64,000 nucleotides of DNA from Erythroxylum novogranatense (GCA_029891385.1 CM057228.1:24610809-24674808); one strand, 5' to 3'. Counted from the stretch's first letter, positions 27,765-41,149 are shown. The notes: generated by a model from the letters alone, not told the origin. Translations and numbers: made by a program.

Positions 27765-30719
27765 TGTTGGGCCCCGTTTCCGAAGCCCAACGATTGGACC
27801 GAAGACGAAAACATATATGAATTTCCAAGTTCCTTTACCTGGAAACCACCAAGGAGAAATTCCTCCTTGGCATGATTTCTCAATTTGAGGCGGACCCACA
27901 CGACGGAAACACAAATTCCCCCAAAGACTTCTTCACAATGGTAGCTCTTAGTCTCTAGCTCAATTAGAAATAAGAACCACCCCAAACAGAGCTCTATGGA
28001 CCAAGATATGCTTAAGAAATCGTAGTGGGTTTATAGCCCACTCATGCCCTCCAAAACTACCCATCACTTCCTTTGCATCAAACTTTCTGGATTTAAATCC
28101 AATGATTACCAACTTTTGTGGAGAGGTAGTTAAGCATGTCATAAATCCAACGCCTCAAGAATCGCTTAATTTGGAGGTCGGACGAAGAAGTTATGATCGA
28201 ACGACTCCGATAAGCTCATGTCCTCATTCCAACTGAACATGTTTTGGCGCAAATGCCATAACTTTTTATAAAAATGTCCAATTTTTTTCATTCTTATTCC
28301 ATTGGAAAGAAGACATCAAGATCTACAACTTCTATTAGAGGCCTTGAAGCGAGATTCGACCTCTAAACTAGCTAAAATCACAAATTACTGTAGCTCACCC
28401 GAGGCTGTCCGTTAAACGGACATGCATATCCGCTTAACAGACACAGACTAGCAAAACAGCTCCAAAACGTCAGAGAAAGTCCGTTAAACGGACATCCATG
28501 TCCGTTTAACGGACACGCACTGCCCAAACCCTCCAAAACTCCTTCTAAAGCCTTTCCAAAGCTTCCAAGCTCCAACCTAACCCCATATATATTCATAGTC
28601 ACCCCAAATTCCACTCTTCAAATACATCCCAACTCCAACATGCTATTCTAACACCATAAAAACCACTCCAAACACATCCAACAATATCAAACAACATTGA
28701 ATTCAACTCCAAATCATTCATCACATATATTCAACCCAACATCCACAAATTATCCTTCTAACACTAGCCAAGGATAAACCTATACAGCATTCTCAAACCC
28801 CACCATCCTAGCACAACAACATCAACCAATATTATTTACAAAACTCGTCTAGTACCAATCACAAAGACAATTCTCAAACAACAAATAGATATATATATAT
28901 ATATATATAGATATATTTATTCAACACATTCAAGGTTTACGAAGGTTACCGTTCAAGCATAATGAACTTCTAAGTTCTTCATTCATTTCCACTTCAAAAG
29001 AAGAGTTCATACAATATTCTCATTCATAGCTTTAGTAACATATTGACAATACATCATAAACCTTTACAAGAATTTCAAAAATACAATTGATGATTCATGA
29101 TCAATATGCTTGTAAAGCTATCAAAACCTAACTACACTTCTAATGCAAAAGCTAAATCTCACTCTGATCTGTCCAAATGCTTGCAAGGATTCACCGATCT
29201 TCTCGATCTGCACCTGAGGGGAGGGAAAACATGGGCTGAGCTTGACAGCTCAGTGGCTAAAACATTTCTAGCCATTGGCTTCGAGCCACACAACCAATCC
29301 AAAGACACATATACACAACTATTCACAATGACAATCTCAAATCATATGCATTGCATAAACAATTCAATTATCAAAATTCATACACATCTCATAATCATCA
29401 TAGTTCGGATATGGTCCAATTCAAGATGCAACTTGTCACATCATAATGCAAATGCACATCAAATGGCTCGAGGGTCCCGTGAACAAAACGATGAAACCGA
29501 AGTTAACATCGTGAACGAAATGAGTCCATTTCGGATCTCATAGGCCACAAGCGGGCTACCGGGAGAAGGCATTAGGTCAACATCGACGTGACTACGAAAC
29601 GGTTTCCTCTTACCCAAACACACTCAATTTTTATGCTCAAATCATCCATTCATGTACAAAATGCTAAAATTCAATTATTGGCATGATAATCAGAATGTCA
29701 AGCATTTATAAATGCATAACATGTCAAATTCCCAATTCCATTATTTTAGCATGCACATATACACCTTAAGATCAACATTTCAACAAGTCATACAAATCAT
29801 TTAACATATAATACACACATCATGCATTTGCCCACATCACACAATAACTAGAAAGATTTTACCCACCTTATAAAATCTTGAAATTTCCAAGATTAATGGC
29901 TTCCCTCTTCTTGCTCTTGGATAGCCCTTTGATTTCCTAAAACATAAACAACAATCAACAATTTACCATCTCCTCTTAAAATTTCGAAATTCCCCTTTTT
30001 AAAACCCTAAAATTTGACATAACCCACTTCAAGCTTCAATCTAACCTAATCATACATCCTATAGGTTAGAAAACTCAACCTTTAAAAGAAAAGATCCAAA
30101 AACCCTAAGAATCACTATTCATCTTCTTCTTCACTACCACTTTCTCTCTCTAAACTTTTCTCCATCACAACTCTACCTATCTCTTCAACTATCAAGAAGA
30201 AAAGTAAAAGATCTTACCTTAGAAACTTGCCTTCCTCCTTTAATCTACAAAGTCTCTTCTTTTCCCCCTTGGATTTTCCTTCTCTTTTCTTCTCTCCTTC
30301 CTCTTCTTTTTCGTTTTCTTCTCCCTCTCTTGGTGGTTCACGAAAATGCTACTCCTTTCCCTCTAATTTTTATCTTTTATTTAAACTAACACCACTTACT
30401 TACTCTTCATTAAAAGCCCTCCCTCCTCTTGGGCTTTCCAAGGGCTTCAAGCCCTTTTTCCACTTAGGCTCATTCAACTATTTAATTCCAACTCTTCCAT
30501 TCATTCAAGACACTAACTACTCCCTCTAACTTACTTTTAATACTCACTTATTGCATTAATCCCACTTCACCTACTACCTCAATTCGAATTCAATTTCTAT
30601 TTCTTTTTCTTAAATTCTAATTAAAGACCAATTCTATATGTTAAATTTTTTTTTTTAAGCTATCAATCAAGCATAAAGAACCAATTAAACAATTTAAACA
30701 ATTAAAACAAGGTCTAACA
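27765..30719 (-). repeat. chromovirus LTR shared by copies 1 and 2
   Basis: 2955 bp, serving as 5' LTR of copy 1 and 3' LTR of copy 2. On the minus strand it starts TGTTAGACC and ends GGGCCCAACA. A TTTAAATAAAAG TATA-like box is near 30380, the donor-like AAG/GTAAGA near 30217 and the palindrome block at 28407-28514. A short (TA)n run lies at about 28888-28915. The T-rich frame at 30227-30529 is low-complexity leader. Confidence 0.9.
28407..28514. repeat. GTCCGTTTAACGGAC palindrome cluster, shared chromovirus LTR
   Basis: Perfect or near-perfect copies at 28407-28421, 28479-28493 and 28500-28514, with a degenerate copy at 28428-28442. They form two pairs, each pair a larger inverted repeat with a 6-bp spacer. 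The left LTR lost the degenerate copy. Confidence 0.92.
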
Positions 30720-33044
30720 ACTCTCCTCCCCTAAAAGAATTTCGTCCTTGAAATTCTTACCTGAAACATCGAAAAGATGCGGATATTTCTCCTTCATCGC
30801 TTCCAAAGGCTCCCACGTTGCCTCCTCTGTCGAATGGTTCCGCCATAAGAATTTAACTAGTTTTACAACCTTATTCCTTAAAACTTTTTCCTTCGAATCT
30901 AAGACCTCTACTGGTTGCTCCTCATAAGTCAAATCCTCTCTGAGCTGAATTTTCGAAGGTTGAACTATGTGCGAAGGATCTGATCGATATCTCCTTAGCA
31001 TCGACACATGAAAAACATTGTGAATCTTAGACAACTCCGATGGCAAAGCCAATTTGTAAGCTAAAGGCCCAATCCTTTCAATGATCTCATAGGGGCCTAT
31101 ATACCTCGGACTCAGTTTGCCTTTCTTACCGAACCTCAAAACTCCTTTCCACGGAGAAGCTCTAAGAAACACTTTGTCCCTCACTTCAAATTCCATCTCT
31201 TTTCTATGCGCATCTTCATAACTCTTCATCCGATCTTGAGCTGCTTTCATTCTCTGCTTCACCAATTTAATCTTATCAACGGTTACCTGTACCAATTCAG
31301 GCCCTGCTAGCCTTCTCTCACCTTCTTCATCCCAACAAATAGGAGTTCTACACCTCCTACCATAAAGAGCTTCATATGGTGCCATCTGAATTCCCGAATG
31401 ATAGGAATTATTATAAGCGAATTCTATTAAAGGTAAATGATCGTCCCATGAGCCTTTAAAGTCCATAACACAAGCTCTCAACATTGCCTCCAAAGTCCGA
31501 ATCGTTCTCTCCGATTGTCCATTAGTTTGCAGATGGAAAGCCGTACTAAAATTTAACTTAGTTCCCAAAGCCTCCTGCAGACTTTCCCTAAACCTAGAGG
31601 TAAACCGAGAATCCCTATCCGAGACTATCGAACTTGGAATCCCATGCAGTCTTATGATCTCATCCATGTATTTCTTAGCCAACACACTCAACGAATCCGT
31701 CTGTCTAATTGGCAAGAAATGAGCAGACTTGGTTAGCCTATCCACAATCACCCAAATTGCATCATGCTTCCTACTGGTTCTTGGCAATCCCATCAAGAAA
31801 TCCATCGTAATCTTCTCCCATTTCCATTCCGAAATCGACAAAGGTTTAAGCTTGCCTGAAGGTGCTTGGTGCTCAGCTTTAACTTGCTGGCACACTAAGC
31901 ATCTTTTAGCATATTCTGCAACTTCTTTCTTCATCCCTTTCCACCAGAAATGCTCCTTCAAATCTCTATACATTCTCGTACTTCCTGGGTGCATCGCATA
32001 AGGCGCATTATGTGCCTCATCCAAAATTTCATCTTTCAACTCCTGCACATCAGGAATACACAGTCTGTTACCTACTACCATCAATCCATCTTCCTTGACC
32101 TCTACCTCAGAAGGTTTACCATCCCTTATTTCTTTTCTGAGCTTGCTCAAGTACTCATCCTGTTTCTGTAACTCCTTAATCTTATCATTCAATACTGGCC
32201 TGACTCTAAAGTTAGCCAATATACAATCCGATTTAGCTTGTGTCAACGTCACTCCAAGTTTGGCTAATTCCTTCAACAAAGGAAAATACACTGTCTCCAC
32301 ATGTGCCATAGTCGACTTTCTACTCAGCGCATCCGCCACTACATTAGCTTTCCCCGGATGGTAATCAATCATCAAGTCATAATCCTTTAATAGCTCCAAC
32401 CATATTCTCTGTCTCAAATTCAATTCTTTCTGGCTCATCAAATACTTCAAACTCTTGTGATCGGTAAATATCCTAATGGTAACTCCATACAGGTAATGTC
32501 TCCAAATCTTCAACGCAAAAATTATGGCAGCTAACTCCAAGTCATGCGTCGGATAATTCATCTCATAAGGTTTCAATTGCCTTGAAGCATAGGCAATAAC
32601 CTTACCTCCTTGCATCAGTACACAACCTAACCCCTTCCTAGAGGCATCACTATACACTATGTATCCATCATTACCCGAAGGCAAAGTCAAAACTAGTGCA
32701 CTCGTCAATCGATACTTAAACTCCTCAAAGCTCTTCTGGCATTCATCAGTCCATACAAACTTCTGGTCCTTCCTAGTCAACTTGGTAAGTGGAGCTGCTA
32801 TTATAGAGAAGCCCTCCACGAACCTCCTGTAATATCCAGCTAAACCCAAAAAACTCCTCAATTCTGCTATATTCTTCGGTGCTTCCCATTTCACAACTGC
32901 TTCTATCTTTCTCGGGTCCACATGCACTTCGTGCTCCAAAATCACATGTCCAAGAAACACTACTTCCCTTAGCCAGAATTCACATTTGTCGAACTTAGCA
33001 TATAATTCGTTCTTCCTCAAAGTCTCCAAGGCAATCCTCAACTG
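30714..33044 (-). pseudogene. chromovirus copy 2: open RT end, RNase H, integrase, chromodomain
   Basis: A continuous 775-codon frame truncated at its N-terminus. Residues 1-95 are the end of the RT. RNase H has catalytic Asp132, Glu169 and Asp194. The integrase zinc finger is His344, His351, Cys381 and Cys384. The DDE core is Asp414, Asp475 and Glu511 with exact 35-residue spacing. GPY/F lies at 647-667 and a chromodomain at about 704-757, ending Trp-Glu-Pro-Leu-Glu. The stop uses the first bases of the LTR (TGT TAG). All catalytic residues seen are present. The protein cannot be complete, because the RT active site, protease and gag are lost beyond 33044, and the apparent start Met is internal. 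It has no promoter of its own. Confidence 0.93.
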
Positions 33045-33616
33045 TCCAAATTGAGAATTAGAAAATTGTGGATCTTATTGAGGAATAAAAAATGAATCCA
33101 AATTTGAGTTTGAATTGGAAAATGATATTTGGTGACTGAATCAAAAAGGATGTGTGCTCGATAAAGATAATTGAACGAAGAGATTACTAGAGAAAGCACA
33201 AGTAACAGCCTAAGCTAGACATCCTAGTAGGAATATGCTAAAATTGTATTTAACTGCTAAGGATGTAGAATCAAATGACTGAGTGTTTATACTGCCAACA
33301 GTCTTAACTGTTAGGGATATGTTTAAATCTTATATCTTGGAATTCATAGGAACATGAGATAAATGTGTCATTGAAAGTGGAAGTGAAAATTTTTGAATAA
33401 TATGAGATATTAAGGAACTAGTTAAGATAGTGAATGATAAAATAAGTGATTGAAGGACTTATTGAGTCTGTCGACTGTGGGCATTTGGATGAAAGTATTT
33501 GAGTGATGAGGATATATGGGAAACAGATGAGCATATGAGGAAATAATTCCCCTGCCTTACTGATCTATCCAGATATTAATTTCGAGGATGAAATTACTTT
33601 TAAGGAGGGGAGAGTT
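33045..33616 (+). other. interior of plus-strand family A element, right part, with PPT
   Basis: AT-rich, no coding domain. Its start (GAGAATTAGAAAATTGTGGAT...) resembles 13755-13800 in the left part. Its end carries GAGGATGAAATT and a purine run TTAAGGAGGGGAGAGT at 33600-33616 directly before an LTR start. It lies between the chromovirus array and the family B element. Confidence 0.65.
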
Positions 33617-33629
33617 ATAACATCCCGTT
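33617..33629 (+). repeat. first bases of family A 3' LTR
   Basis: TATAACATCCCGT(T) matches the first bases of the LTR at 10434 (TGTAACATCCCGTT) with one change, right after a PPT. The family B element enters here. The rest of this LTR appears to resume at 48701. Confidence 0.6.
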
Positions 33630-35325
33630 TGTTGGACCCCGATTTTTAAGTGGAATTTAGAAATAATAATTGAAAAGAAAATGAGTGTTTTTGTGTTTAT
33701 GTTCTGGTATCGATGTGATTTATTCTTAAAGGAAAGTGATGAAGAAAGAATTGTTTGATTTTGATAAATTTGGAATTTGAATAAATTTGGGATTTAAATA
33801 AATTTGTATGAGTTAAAAAAAGTTAGAGTGAATGAGAGGCAAGAAATAGAAGTTGGAAATCAAGAAATAAAGAGTAAAAGTGTGAAAATTTGGAGAATTA
33901 AGAAAGTTGACTTTTGGATATTGAAAGTTTGACTTGAGAGTTGACCTTTTGATTTAGGCAGAATTTGAGAAAATAATCTTCAGGAAACTTGTAGCTCCTG
34001 TTGAAAGCTTTTTGTCGCCATAAAGTTTGATATTTTTCGATATCGGGAGTGAAGTTATAGTCAGTCAAAGTTAAGGTTATTTTACTTTGACTTTGAAAAT
34101 GTTCTTAAGTGTGGAAATTATACATGCTGTGCTTTGAGGCAAATCGCTGGATTGATATGGTCTGAATTGGAGTAAATGGTCTACATGAAAGTTGTAGCTT
34201 ATATTCCCAGCTTTGTATCTCCATAAAGTATGCAATTTTTTGATATCGGGGCTAGGAGTTATGATCAACAGAAATTTGGAAGTTGTTTAGGAAGAGATGA
34301 TTAGGACAGAAACTTTGAGTGGATTTTTTTGACTCCCTTAGAGGACAATTTGATTTTTCTGTCCTTCATGGAATTTGTAGAGATTCCTTTGAGCTATCTT
34401 TTGATACCAAATTTGTCAAATTTGGAGTTCAGGATCAAGAGATATGATTTTTGGAAAATTCATATATATATATGTGTTTATACATATATACATGTCTCTA
34501 TTCTTATTTTTTATTATGTCCCTATTTTAATCTTTTGTTTATATCTTTTCCGTTCGACATTCGATTGACATGGTTTTCGAAGAGTTGAATTTCTAAGACA
34601 ATTATCTACATTCTCAAGGGATATTTGTATTTTTATGAGATTAAATTAACGATGATTAATTTAATCAAAGTGAGTTAGATAATTTCCTGAACATGGTTCA
34701 GTCTTTTGCGAAATTTGGAATCTGTGGAGATCCAATTGAAGTGATTCTTGCAGAAAAATAAAATTGAGTCATGGGGCTACAAATCATAAGAAGAAATGAA
34801 ATTTCAATTTAGCCCTTAAGACTTTCAATTTCTGACTTGAAGTTCAGATTCGTGTACAGTATTGGATTAGAGAAATCTAAACGTATTTTAGCCATAACTT
34901 TTGCTCTAGTAATCCAAACAAGGTGATTCTTAATTTGGATTAAACTAGAGAAATAGGGCTATAAGTGTTATGAAGACATTGAGTTTCAATTTTGTGTTTA
35001 AGAATGTCAATTTTTGGATGGAAATAACGTGTTGGAAAATGATTTAACGTAAGACATGTCCGAACTATTTGGAGTATAACTTTTGGTATAGTGATCCAAA
35101 TTAAATGATTTTAGTGTCATTATGAAATTAAGACAAGGAGGAAAATTTCTCTAGAAGAAAGTTTTGGCAAATTCCTTCAAATTGATTATTAGAAACTTGT
35201 CCTAAAGTAAGCTTGAATTAAGATGAGTATAGGGGCAATTTTGGAAGTTTACTTAAAGGGTTAAGTATGAAGGCTAACATGGACAGGAAATAAGGTCTTT
35301 TCTCTTTCATTTAATGACATGGCCA

Positions 35326-35333
35326 TATAAAAG
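35326..35333 (+). promoter_or_regulatory. TATA box of family B copy 1 LTR
   Basis: CCATATAAAAGC context, the best TATA match in the LTR, 240 bases before a GTAAGA donor-like site. A purine-rich leader follows. Confidence 0.55.
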
Positions 35334-37397
35334 CAAGGAAGCTTTCGTTTTTAGTGAGGGAAGCACAATTATTACCCAAAGACTTGAAAGAAATAAGAAG
35401 AAGAGAATAGAGGATGAAGGTTTCGGCTAAAGAAAGAAGGAGAAGCAAGGTTTCGAATTTTTGGGGGCATCTACCATGCTTTTTGAGTAGATTCAAAGGA
35501 AAAAAGATGGAAGAAAGTGAAGGTTTCCTTTCTAGCCCAACAAATCCAAAATTGGAAAGGAAAAGAGGTAAGAGAAAGCTTTTGAGTTTTGGATTTTTAG
35601 TGAAGTTTTGGTTTAGATGCCTTGGAATTGGTATGGGTTTGTTGATTCTAAGCTCAATTTTAGAGATTACATGTTGTAATTGATTCAATTTTGGATGATA
35701 AATTAATTAGGGTTTATGCACAATTTTTGTGATTTGGAGATTTTGGAAATTTTTGGGTTGGATTCATAGAAAATAGAATGGGTTTGTGTTTTATAAATTC
35801 AATTTTGAGGATTATGTTATTTATGAGGTTGAATTTGGGTGAATTGGTATAGGTAATTTTAAGTTGGAAGAAAGAAAGAAGCTATGGGTAAATTGACGAT
35901 TTGGACAAGCTTCTAGCATCAATTCGAGGTGGGTAATATGTTTATTCTTTGAATTATAAGCTATATATGAGTTTTAAAAAAATCAAGAAAGCACAAAAGT
36001 TTATAAATTATGGTTTTTGCAAAGGATTGAATTAATTGGAATTTGGAATGATTTACGAATTGTTGAGTTCATTGTTTCCAAAGGATTTTACAAAAATTGT
36101 TACAAAGGTTAAATTGATTGTTTTCAATGATTTCGATACATTGATGAAATTTCTGAAAAATTTATTATTTATGAATGATTTGATCAATTATGAAAATTGT
36201 TCATTCATTGATTTTGAATGATTTTGATAAAATTGAAATAATTGTTAAATTTTTAATCCGTTTGAATGTGTTAATAATTTCTAAAATTCATAAATTATCA
36301 ATGTTAATGAATTATTATGAAAATTGTTGCATTGCTTGTTATGAATGATTTCACAGTGAATTATGTGAAATTGCGACATTAGTGAGTGACGTTATGTTTA
36401 AATATGACATGACATGAAAAATTGAATTTTCGAAATGTGCCTTCGGGCAATCCATTTTCAAGTATGATTACGTGTAATGTGGATTTGGTCAGGTCTCATA
36501 AGTGAGACAAGTGCGCACTTGTCTATTTTTTTAAGGCTTCTCCCGCCTGCCCGCTAGTGGCACTGGAGCTCCGATTTTGGACTCCCATAAATCACGGCTA
36601 CACCGAACTGCTATGCGGGAAGGTGTAGTACGTTCCGTTCACGGTTGCATAGGACCGCTATGTGGGAATGTGCAGTACGTTCTGTTTTGGACCAACCCAA
36701 ACCATTTTGCTATGTTATGTGTTTTGACTTGTGTTCATATGTGATGCATTTGTGATTTTGAATTTTGTTTTGTGATTTGTGAATTGGTGTATGAATTGTG
36801 TCAATTTTGAATTTTTCAATTACGCAATTTTGGAAATTTACTAAGAACGATTTAAAAAGGTTGAAAGTTTCAGAAATAAGCTTTTGATGAACTTTATATT
36901 GTAAAATGTTTTAAACAATGGAAAAAGAGTTTTAGAACATGTTTTTGCTTATGTTCAATTTATAAACATATTATCCACGAGTTGTCTAGCTCACCCCCTT
37001 TCATCCCCATCTCCAGGTTTCGAGCAGGAGATCGGATGAAAGAAAATCAAGTCATCTGTTCGTTTTTGCTTATTTTGTAAATTATGTATTTTGAATCTTT
37101 GGAATGGTTTGTAAATGGCTTGGAATGCCATTCAAGTTTGTAGTGTATCTATTTCGGAATGTAAATGATATGAATTCTTGGGGGTTATGTATGAAATTAT
37201 GTATTGAATTAAACTATGGATGGGATTGTGTATGATTATGGAAATGATTTGTGAGTGAATATAAATGTGATTGATTTTTGGGTTTGGATTGAATTAGGAA
37301 TTTGAATATGGAATTGAGATATTGAATGTGATTTGGGATTGCATGGTGACCTTGTATAAAGACTTGAATTATGATATTATGTATAATGATTATGATT

Positions 37398-38359
37398 TGA
37401 AGTGAATCACACGTTAATACAGCACTTAAAAACACAATAGAATGCACGAGAAGGGGGGGTTGAATTGTGTATTCCCTTTTGAATATCTTTTAGAATTACT
37501 TGTTAGAATTAAGATTCTTTCTGTAATTCTTATTAATCTGATTGATCAAACTTTTCAATGCTAAGTATATGAATAGTAAATAAAGATCAACTTTGAAACT
37601 AAAAGTGAGATAGAGTGAGAGTAGTAGACACGCAGATTTATCTGGTTCACCCCAAACTGTGGGCTACGTCCGATCCTCGAGTTTCTTCCGAGATTTCACT
37701 ATCTCTTCAAGCGTTCTGAGATTCTTTCACGAGCCTCTTCAGTCTCTACAACCAAGATATTCTTTCACACTTAGCCTCTGCGGGCTATCTGCATAACTTT
37801 TCTTTTCATAAAATATTTGAACACTCTGTTACAGAAGGATAGTGTTCAGCTAATTCGCACTTAATCGCTTTTTCGCTTTGTGTAATTTTTTCTCAAAACA
37901 GTAAGCACTTCAGTTTTCGACTTCGACTTATATTTATAGCCTTCGTCTCTAACTGCTTCTTGACTCTTGAATCTTGAATCTTTAAAGAAATGGTTAATCA
38001 GTTGAGTTCTGTAACTAACTCGAACTGACTCTTGCGTCTGTTTCTTTTCTGCGTCTGCGTCTGCTTTTGTTTCTGCGTCTGTATCTACATTTGCGTCTGC
38101 GTCTTTTATTGTCTTGTGTCATCTGCGTCTGTGTTGACTTTTTACTTTGACAAACTTAAATACGTGTTTTGATTTGTGCGTGTTAAATCAGATCGACTTT
38201 TTCAACTTAGTCATGTCAACTTCGCCTCATATCGTCATCTTAAATACATCTCCGAATTAAATGCATATCGTCTGGATGCTTTTGTTTTTCTTGTATTTGA
38301 TCTCACTATGTTTGTTATACATCAAAATCATTTTTATGTAAAGTCATTTTGACTTAACA
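37398..38359 (-). repeat. copia LTR, left (3' LTR)
   Basis: 962 bp, pairing with 45795-46777. It carries a TCTGCG hexamer run at about 38031-38135. It ends CTTAACA against the PPT. A GA-rich start follows the TGATT duplication. Confidence 0.92.
38031..38135. repeat. (TCTGCG)n-type hexamer repeats in copia LTR, left
   Basis: GCGTCT/TCTGCG hexamers are separated by degenerate ones. The right LTR has more uninterrupted units (about 46430-46545), so the array length differs between the two LTRs. Each hexamer holds a CTG next to a CG. Confidence 0.85.
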
Positions 38360-38376
38360 ATCTCCCCCTTTTTGAA
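38360..38376 (-). promoter_or_regulatory. polypurine tract of copia element
   Basis: The minus strand reads CAAAAAGGGGGAGAT directly before the LTR start TGTTAAGTC. This is the usual form for Sirevirus-like elements. Confidence 0.9.
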
Positions 38377-38459
38377 TATAACAAATTACATACAAGAAAA
38401 GAAAACAAAACAAAACAACAACAAAAAATTCTGAGATGTTGCAAAACTTATCTTCTTCT

Positions 38460-40860
38460 GTCTTAAATCATTGTGGTCACACCTTCTTCATCCGAACACC
38501 TCTCCTCTTACGATTATTTTCTTCTTTTCCTGCTCTCCCTATTTGTTATAATAAAAATGATTATCGATTCGGTTCTTGGCGATTCTGCTATCATCTTCTT
38601 TAGATCATTCACCGTCTCCTTTATGTCATTGAGTTCACCACGTAATCTCGACTTCATCGACGAAGAGGCTTGATCGCTTCTGGCGATGGAGGGCGAAAGG
38701 AATTGTAGTAGTATAGGCATCGAGAGGATGGAGTGTAGTCTTCATTAATCTCAAAAGTCGGTGGGCGAATGAATGTTGCAACAGGAAGATTTAAATCAAA
38801 AGGCTGGCGGATTAATAACCGTCTTCCTTGCGAGGATAGGGCATGTTCATCGATAGGCGATGTATTAGACAAAGGGCTATCTGAAGAACTATCGAACAAG
38901 GAACTCATAAATGTTCTGTTTTATACTTCCCCATTGGGACGGTCTTCCGCACGATTTGTATGGCTGCAGCTCGCTTGATCTGGGTCTTATGCAGGAATGC
39001 ATGCTTCATCAATTTTCCGCACTTCTTCTACAATCTGATCTGCGGACAGATCATCATCAACATTATCTTCAGGAAATAATTTTGACTTTCCTTTGTAAAA
39101 TCTTTTGGACACCTTGGTTGAATATCCGAACAACCTTTATCTCTGTGTTCTCTGTGATTGGAAACATAGTACACGGTGGGCAGGGACGTCTTGAGGGATA
39201 TGGCAAATGATCAGTAAGCCTCAAGGTATCATAAAAAGACTTCTCTTTTTCATTTAGTAACTGTCACGTGATACCATTAATCAACATAGGTTGCACCAGA
39301 GCTACTATTTTCTTCACTGGTTCAACACCGATTATAATAGCATTGCTCAGATTGGTAATAACTTCTACCAATTTGATTTCCAGCCTATATTTCCTCAAGA
39401 ACTTCTGGTAGTTATATACCTTCAGACTTGGTTCATCATCAGCCAAATCTGGTACTGCAGTTGCTTCTGGTTGTGTTCCCTTAGAAGTCTCCTGAACCGG
39501 CCATTCTTTTGCTGGTTCCTCCTTTATAATGCTAGGTGTCTCATGAACCGTGCTTTCATCCACTGGTTCTTCTTGTTGAGCACTAGGAATTTCTTCAACT
39601 GTACAATGCTCAGTTTCTGTTTCAACTTGAGCGATGTCACGCCTCTCTTTTGTAGACTAACGTCCTCGGCAGGTTGAGATGCTCTTCTTTTGACTAACCT
39701 TCTTAGTCTTTTCTACCTTGATTAGTTTTATTGATTTCTTCACAGAAATTTTCCTTTAATAGATGTTGCTTTTCTCTTCCTCTCGGTCTCTTTAGATCTT
39801 CGGCCGTATCCTCTTCCGAATAGAGACTAAGGATCTTGTGGCTTTGGCTACACAAGATTTAGAAGTTTCTTCTCGCCTTTTTCTCTCGGCAATCTTCTCT
39901 TCTGTTGCCTCGAGTCCCGATTCTTGGAGATCTCTTGGCTTTCTTCACAACTTCGCCAAGAGACTTTCTCCTTGTCTCTTTAGCGCACTTTGCTTTGCCC
40001 TCCGAGATTGACTTTCTGCGACAAAAGGACTCGTCATTTTCATGAGAGGTCTCCTAACACTCTCCTTAATTGGCGATGGCGATTTGATACTTACTGAGCA
40101 ATTGAGAACTTGAGGCAGAGTCTTCTTCAATATACGCTCCCCTCGGTTCTTGGTTTCTTTGAAGAACCGGCGTGATCTTTGTCTCGTATTCGAACCATTA
40201 GCGAATAGTATGAGCATCAATCTTGCTCTTCTTTGGAGCATTCGTTTTATCTCTTGGTGTGAGCGAATCATGGATTCCATAAAGATCCCGTCAAAATCAT
40301 ACCATAAGGATAGCTGGAAGTTTCCTTTAACCCTTAACCATATAGTGAAAGATTAAGAAGGGTAGATCTATAGGATTTGATTGAGAAGAAAAGAAGACAT
40401 TGTTCGTCTAAAGTAGTCACCAAATGCCTTGAACCAACTCTAGGAAGAATGCAATTGAGCAGGATTGCATGCGAACCCTAGCCTTTGGAATCGATTTGAT
40501 GTCTTCCTTTCTCTTGAATCATTTGTGCCATAGAGCGCCTCTTGACATCTTCTTCTTTCATTCCAAGCGAGGACATCCATCCGGCCTTGGTAGGCAGTTT
40601 TCACCAGCGGATGGGCAATCGATTACTTTCCTTATCAAATCCTTTGTGACAATAAGCGATATTCTATCCACAGAGGATACAATAGTGTCTTCTATCGACG
40701 GCGTTCTTCCGAACTCATATACCTCATTTATATAGACAGTTCTTGTATCGAAAGAAGTTCTTCCAGCCACTTTTATAATCTCGGGTTCTACATCCATGCC
40801 GTCACCCCTTAGTGATTCAAAGTTCACAAGTCTTCCATAAATCATTGTTGCTTCCATTGT
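38460..40860 (-). pseudogene. copia extra 3' ORF region (third ORF), broken
   Basis: About 2.4 kb between RNase H and the LTR. It holds consecutive minus-strand frames at 40558-40857, 39945-40280, 39264-39563 and 38514-38908. They are hydrophilic, with a basic middle part and an acidic, Glu/Pro-rich later part. A Tyr-Gly-Met-Ile-Leu-Thr motif near 40290 resembles a domain I recall from plant 'putative transposon protein' ORFs (Transposase_32-like); this is weak. Sireviruses often carry an extra ORF here, sometimes called env-like, but I see no clear signal peptide or membrane anchor. Frames change repeatedly, so length and start are unknown. Confidence 0.5.
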
Positions 40861-41149
40861 ATAGAGCGAAAGATTATCTTTTGGAAAGCTTTTGAGTGAG
40901 AAGATTTTGAGAGAATTGGTAAAGTAGAAATGAACCGTCAGGAGATGATAAAAAGACTGCTATAATATCATCTTCAGTCTACTTATAGGGTTATGGACTG
41001 ATGGGTTCTCGAATCATTAAGAACCTCGAATTTATCAGATATTTCCCTCCAAAAATCTTCCTTGTGAGAAAGTTACCAGCTGTAACTCACTGTGTATAAC
41101 GCCATTAGTTTCTCACGTTATTTTAGCCTAACTGCTCATTTAGCATCAC

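Larger units (their letters stand above)
27765..33044 (-). mobile_element. chromovirus copy 2, truncated, in tandem with copy 1
   Basis: It shares the LTR at 27765-30719 with copy 1, then continues with PPT and pol to 33044, where RT sequence stops abruptly and family A interior resumes. The LTR-internal-LTR-internal order is expected from unequal recombination between LTRs of two copies, followed by a deletion of the far side. The equivalent break position in copy 1 is near 24400. Confidence 0.85.

Noticed and set aside
22079..33044. Possibility that the chromodomain protein is a domesticated host gene
   Set aside because: It keeps the complete retrotransposon order, PPT and LTR stop codon, and its front end is cut off without a promoter.
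35311..35688. 125-codon minus frame and 89-codon plus frame on the same DNA
   Set aside because: Both lie in the family B LTR leader; neither is kept in copy 2.
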